From contig NZ_JAMPTM010000001.1 in the NCBI RefSeq assembly GCF_025403375.1, forward strand, positions 57,193 to 121,192: a DNA stretch of 64,000 nucleotides. Direction: 5' to 3'. Shown here one piece after another: positions 61,055 through 64,000 of the stretch (within the stretch, counting starts at the first letter, position 1; each line of letters starts with the position of its first letter). The DNA comes from Frankia gtarii. GTDB taxonomy: Bacteria; Actinomycetota; Actinomycetes; Frankiales; Frankiaceae. Made by a program: the position numbers and the translations under genes. Below the pieces are notes generated by a model that saw only the letters and a list, made by a program, of their open reading frames with translations, was not told the origin of the DNA and did not search any database.

Positions 61055-61177
61055 TCACAGCTCGGCGAACTCCAGATCGGGCATCCTGGTGCCCGGCGCA
61101 CTCGACCGCGGGGGATCAACCTGCAGGACGGCCCGGAAGGTTTCCCCGCCAAGGGCACGGCGTGCCATGGAGTCCAT
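61055..61177 (-). CDS. Small hypothetical reading frame behind livF
   Basis: 40 aa from ATG 61177, with GAGGA five bases upstream, nine bases behind the livF stop. The sequence (MDSMARRALGGETFRAVLQV to PDLEFAEL) matches nothing I know. It may be the start of the gene whose rest was lost with the ALDH remnant, or chance. Confidence 0.3.
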   Translation of the reverse strand: MDSMARRALGGETFRAVLQVDPPRSSAPGTRMPDLEFAEL

Positions 61178-61185
61178 CCGATTCC

Positions 61186-61926
61186 TCAGCCCACTTCCGC
61201 GACGGCGGCCGTCGCCTCTCCGAGATAACGGTCGAGCACCTCCTGACCCGCGTCCTTGGCCGGGCCGGACCAGCCGACCACGCCCCGGGAGAGCACGATG
61301 CAGTCATCCGCGAAGGCCAGCGCCCGATGGACGAACTGTTCGATCAGAACGATCGTGATGCCTTCGTCCCGGGCCTTTCCGAGGCCGTCGAAGACGGCAT
61401 TCACCATGATCGGCGCCAACCCGAGCGACATCTCATCGGCCACGATCAGCCGGGGCTTCACAGCGAGGGCCCTGGCCATCGCCAGCATCTGCTGCTCCCC
61501 GCCCGAGAGGCTGCCGGCCCGCTGGTGCTCGCGCCTGCCAAGGACGGGGAACAGGTCGACCGCCCGGGTGATGGCGTCCTGCCGCGCGGTCCGTCCGTCC
61601 AGCTGTCCCACGGCCATCCGGAGGTTCTCCAGCACGGAAAGACCGGGGAAGACGCCTCGGCCCTCGGGAATGTAGGTCAGGCCGGCCCGCCGGACCCGGT
61701 GCGGCGCCCAGCCCGTGACGTCCTTCCCGTCGAAACACACCCGGCCCGACGTGACAGGGATGAGACCCGACACGGCGCGCCCGAGCGTGCTCTTGCCCGC
61801 GCCGTTGGCGCCCAGGACGGCGAGAACCCGTCCTCCGCCGGCGCTCAACGAGACGCCGAAGAGGGCCTGGGCCGGCCCGTAGCGGACGTTGAGGTCCTCG
61901 ACGATCAGCCCACCCGTCTCACTCAC
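61186..61926 (-). CDS. livF: LivF-type ABC transporter ATP-binding protein
   Basis: 246 aa from GTG 61926, six bases after AAGGAG and overlapping the livG stop by eight bases. Walker A LGANGAGKST, Q-loop region YIPEGRGVFPGLSVLENL, signature LSGGEQQM, Walker B LIVADEMSLGLAP and the LivF-typical VLIEQFVHRALAFADD. The Walker B neighbour is Met in place of the usual Pro (ADEMS). Part of the second branched-chain-type importer; the overlaps indicate coupled translation. Confidence 0.92.
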   Translation of the reverse strand: MSETGGLIVEDLNVRYGPAQALFGVSLSAGGGRVLAVLGANGAGKSTLGRAVSGLIPVTSGRVCFDGKDVTGWAPHRVRRAGLTYIPEGRGVFPGLSVLENLRMAVGQLDGRTARQDAITRAVDLFPVLGRREHQRAGSLSGGEQQMLAMARALAVKPRLIVADEMSLGLAPIMVNAVFDGLGKARDEGITIVLIEQFVHRALAFADDCIVLSRGVVGWSGPAKDAGQEVLDRYLGEATAAVAEVG

Positions 61927-62881
61927 GATCCGCTCCTTCGCCCGCGATCCGAACCAGATCCGTCGTGTCGCCGTCGGCTGCCGCTCCCCCGCCCGACGGG
62001 TCACCGGCCGCCCGATCGCGGCCGGCCGTGGCATCGACCACAGCATCGGCCAGGGTCTCCTCGCCGCTCCCTTCGTCGCCGAGATAGGCATCTCGGACCC
62101 TGGCGTCAGCGCGGATCTCGTTCGGGGTGCCCTCCGCGATCAGCACACCGAAGTCCAGGACGAAGATCCGGCTGGACAGGCTGAGCACGATGGCGACGTC
62201 GTGTTCGACCAGCAGCATCGACACTTTCTCCTCAGCCGCGACCTGGCGCAGGGTGCCCGCCAGCCGCTCGGCCTCATGTGCGTCGAGGCCGGAGAGCGGC
62301 TCGTCGAGCAGCATCACCGAGGGGGCCGTCGCCAGCGCCCGGCCGACCTCGACCAGCCGGGAGGTCCCCAGCGGCAGGCTGTCCACCTCCTTGTCCGCGA
62401 GGGGGGTGAGCGACAGCATCTCCAGCAACGCGTCCACCCGTTCCCGCTCGGCTGGATCGCAGCGACGGAGCGACCCACCGAGGAACAGGTCCGTCCACAC
62501 TCGTGAGCGGCAGTGCCGCATCCGATGGGCGAGGGCAAAATGTTCACGTACGGTGAGGCCCATGAACAGCTCGGGCTGTTGAAAAGTGCGGGCCAGGCCC
62601 AGCCGGGCACGGGCCTGGGGGGACGCCCCGGTGACATCGCGGCCCGCGAGGTGGACGCTGCCCGCGTTCGGTCGGAGCAGCCCGGAGAGCACCGCGAACA
62701 GGGTGCTCTTGCCGGCGCCGTTGGGGCCGACGAGCCCGACGATCGCGCCGTGAGGCACGGTCACACTGATCTCCGACAGGGCCGTCAGCCCGCCGAACTT
62801 CACCGTGACACCGCGCGCCGTCAGCGCGGCGGCGGACGAGACCGGTGGTGCGGCCGGGGCCGCGACACCCGGGGCGGTCAT
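61919..62881 (-). CDS. livG: LivG-type ABC transporter ATP-binding protein
   Basis: 320 aa. Walker A GPNGAGKST, signature variant LPLGTSRLVEVGRAL, Walker B MLLDEPLSGLD, switch histidine LLVEHDVAIVLSL, and the LivG end EGTPNEIRADARVRDAYLG. After it, a 50-residue acidic, Gly/Asp-rich tail extends past the normal C terminus. The start ATG overlaps the permease stop (ATGA). Resembles the LivG at 7207, including the unusual LPLG signature, so the two transporters are probably paralogous. Confidence 0.92.
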   Translation of the reverse strand: MTAPGVAAPAAPPVSSAAALTARGVTVKFGGLTALSEISVTVPHGAIVGLVGPNGAGKSTLFAVLSGLLRPNAGSVHLAGRDVTGASPQARARLGLARTFQQPELFMGLTVREHFALAHRMRHCRSRVWTDLFLGGSLRRCDPAERERVDALLEMLSLTPLADKEVDSLPLGTSRLVEVGRALATAPSVMLLDEPLSGLDAHEAERLAGTLRQVAAEEKVSMLLVEHDVAIVLSLSSRIFVLDFGVLIAEGTPNEIRADARVRDAYLGDEGSGEETLADAVVDATAGRDRAAGDPSGGGAAADGDTTDLVRIAGEGADRE

Positions 62882-64000
62882 CGGCTCGCTCCCGTCAACT
62901 CGATACCTCGCGGATCGGGACCGGCCGACCCAGGTGGGCCGCCGGCGGAGCCGGGTGGGGCGGCAGCGGACCCCCGCCCGCTCAGCCTCACCGTGGCTGC
63001 GCGGATCTGTCGGGCCTGCTGAGCGAGCAGCCCTTCGGGGTTGCCGGCGACGGAGATCGCGCCGAGACCGAACAGCAGCGGGGGAACCTGGGCGAACCAG
63101 TGCGGCAGGTAGGCGATCGCCAGACCGGGCGCAAAGGTGAAGGCGAGTCCGGCCATCATCGCGGCGACAGTGGACCGGATGCCGAACGTGACCAGGACGG
63201 CGAGCCAGATCACGCCCAGGAACGTCGCGTAGTTGGCCGGCAGGGCGGTACCCAGAGAGGAGGCGTAGAGGCCCCCTCCGATCCCGGCGGTGAACGCCGC
63301 CAGCCCGGCCACCAGCACCTTCATCTGGAGAACACTCAGTCCGATCGTCTTCGACGCCGGCTCGCTCCAGCGGACGGCGCCCAGCCCCAGCCCCGTGGTG
63401 GAGCGGCGGAGGTTGACGATGAGCAGGGCGATGATGCAGAACGCCGCCAGCTCGACGTAGGTGAAGCCCTTGTCCGAGGGGGCGAAGCCCGGCCGGTCCA
63501 TGCTCACCCCGAGACCAAAGTTGAGGAACGTCGAGCGGGTGAACACCAGGCCTTCCATCAACAGTCCGAAGGTCAGGGTGACCAGGGCGACGTAGAGGTC
63601 ACCGAGGCGGATGGTGAGCATCCCGATGATCACCCCCATCGGGAGGGCGATCAGGCCGCCCGCGACGATCGCCGCGATCACCGGCCACCCGTGCTCCGTG
63701 GACAACTGGGCGGCGCTCAGACCGCCGACCCCGGCGAAGGTGATCTGGCAGAGCCAGATCATGCCGCCCTCACCGGTGACCAGCGTGAACGAGAGGAACA
63801 CGACGCCCAGGGCCACGCCCTGCATGAGGAGCCCGACCCAGAAGTCGTGGAGCACCAGCGGCAGACAGGCAACCGCGACCAGCGCCAGAAGGGGAGCGCG
63901 CCAGCTGAACGAGGAGGCGCCGCCGGACCGAGTGGCCGACGTCGCCGCAGCCAGGCGGGCCCCGGTGTGCGGGGCGATGGCCCGGTCGAGTGCCCCGCCC
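62878..64000 (-). CDS. LivM-type permease, 5' end outside the window (partial)
   Basis: At least 373 codons. Multiple membrane segments, with LLMQGVALGVVFLSFTLVTG, LCQITFAGVGGLSAAQLS, VLVAGLAAFTAGIGGGLYAS and AMMAGLAFTFAPGLAIAYLPHW. A Gly/Ala/Pro-rich tail follows. GTG 63855 could be a start, but the frame continues without a stop through another hydrophobic helix (APLLALVAVACLPLVL) to the window edge. The real protein is therefore longer and could be fused to a LivH domain, as in the transporter at 4118. Confidence 0.88.
   Translation of the reverse strand, partial: GGALDRAIAPHTGARLAAATSATRSGGASSFSWRAPLLALVAVACLPLVLHDFWVGLLMQGVALGVVFLSFTLVTGEGGMIWLCQITFAGVGGLSAAQLSTEHGWPVIAAIVAGGLIALPMGVIIGMLTIRLGDLYVALVTLTFGLLMEGLVFTRSTFLNFGLGVSMDRPGFAPSDKGFTYVELAAFCIIALLIVNLRRSTTGLGLGAVRWSEPASKTIGLSVLQMKVLVAGLAAFTAGIGGGLYASSLGTALPANYATFLGVIWLAVLVTFGIRSTVAAMMAGLAFTFAPGLAIAYLPHWFAQVPPLLFGLGAISVAGNPEGLLAQQARQIRAATVRLSGRGSAAAPPGSAGGPPGSAGPDPRGIELTGASR

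Noticed and set aside
1..64000. Insertion sequences, integrases, prophage or att sites that could explain the decay
   Set aside because: No transposase, integrase or tRNA-like end was recognised on either strand. The remnants look like deletion products.

Overview
The window is strongly GC-rich, uses many GTG starts and shows pervasive GC bias at third positions. Its protein families are typical of a mycolate- or Frankia-type actinomycete: family III CoA-transferases, FadE-like dehydrogenases, long Baeyer-Villiger monooxygenases, an F420-type LLM enzyme, and a mycofactocin-type SDR with an NDMA-type alcohol dehydrogenase. I infer Frankiales (Frankia/Pseudofrankia-like), but only from family content and style. 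I recognised no rRNA, tRNA, phage, transposase or CRISPR feature.

Functionally this is a long accessory catabolic island built around acyl-CoA chemistry. I count 5 CaiB/BaiF CoA-transferases, 3 acyl-CoA dehydrogenases (one a double-length fusion), 3 crotonase-fold enzymes, 1 thiolase, 1 DUF35-thiolase-like fusion of the retro-aldolase type, 1 MaoC hydratase, 8 SDRs, 3 Baeyer-Villiger monooxygenases, 2 intact P450s with a ferredoxin, 1 acyl-CoA ligase, several esterases or hydrolases, 2 branched-chain-type ABC transporters and 2 separate substrate-binding proteins. Together they suggest uptake, oxygenation, ester or lactone cleavage, CoA activation and beta-oxidation of alicyclic, steroid-like or terpenoid-like compounds. 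The actual substrate cannot be read from the sequence.

Layout. 117-3963 (-): CoA-transferase, SDR, cysteine-hydrolase-like protein, crotonase. 4118-8022 (-): LivG and a LivH-LivM-LivF triple fusion. 8210-9453 (+): leader peptide and CoA-transferase. 9510-14857 (-): SDR, thiolase, ligase remnant, amidohydrolase-like protein, fused FadE. 15033-19696 (-): alcohol dehydrogenase, LLM oxidoreductase, BVMO, SnoaL-like protein. 19829-22510 (+): CoA-transferase and P450. 22568-26298 (-): SDR, frameshifted amidohydrolase, signal-less binding protein. 26828-33984: cupin (+), esterase and Mct-like CoA-transferase (-), mycofactocin SDR, DUF35-thiolase and SDR (+). 34062-37909 (-): dehydrogenases, GntR regulator, FadE. 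38094-41677 (+): MaoC, BVMO, patatin. 41792-45859: ferredoxin (-), P450 (+), lipoprotein binding protein, VOC protein and dead P450 (-). 45942-52780: SDRs, hydrolase, BVMO and crotonases. 52866-60086 (-): carboxylesterase, ligase, CoA-transferase, FadE, TetR. 60793-64000 (-): ALDH remnant and a second Liv operon, cut by the window end.

Two things run across the whole island. First, AT-rich, often palindromic boxes (loosely GGATA-N3-TATCC) sit directly upstream of most transcription units and stand out sharply from the GC-rich background, suggesting a common regulator. Second, there are many signs of decay and remodelling: a frameshifted gene, three gene remnants, and numerous 14-19 bp tandem duplications, several at or near stop codons.
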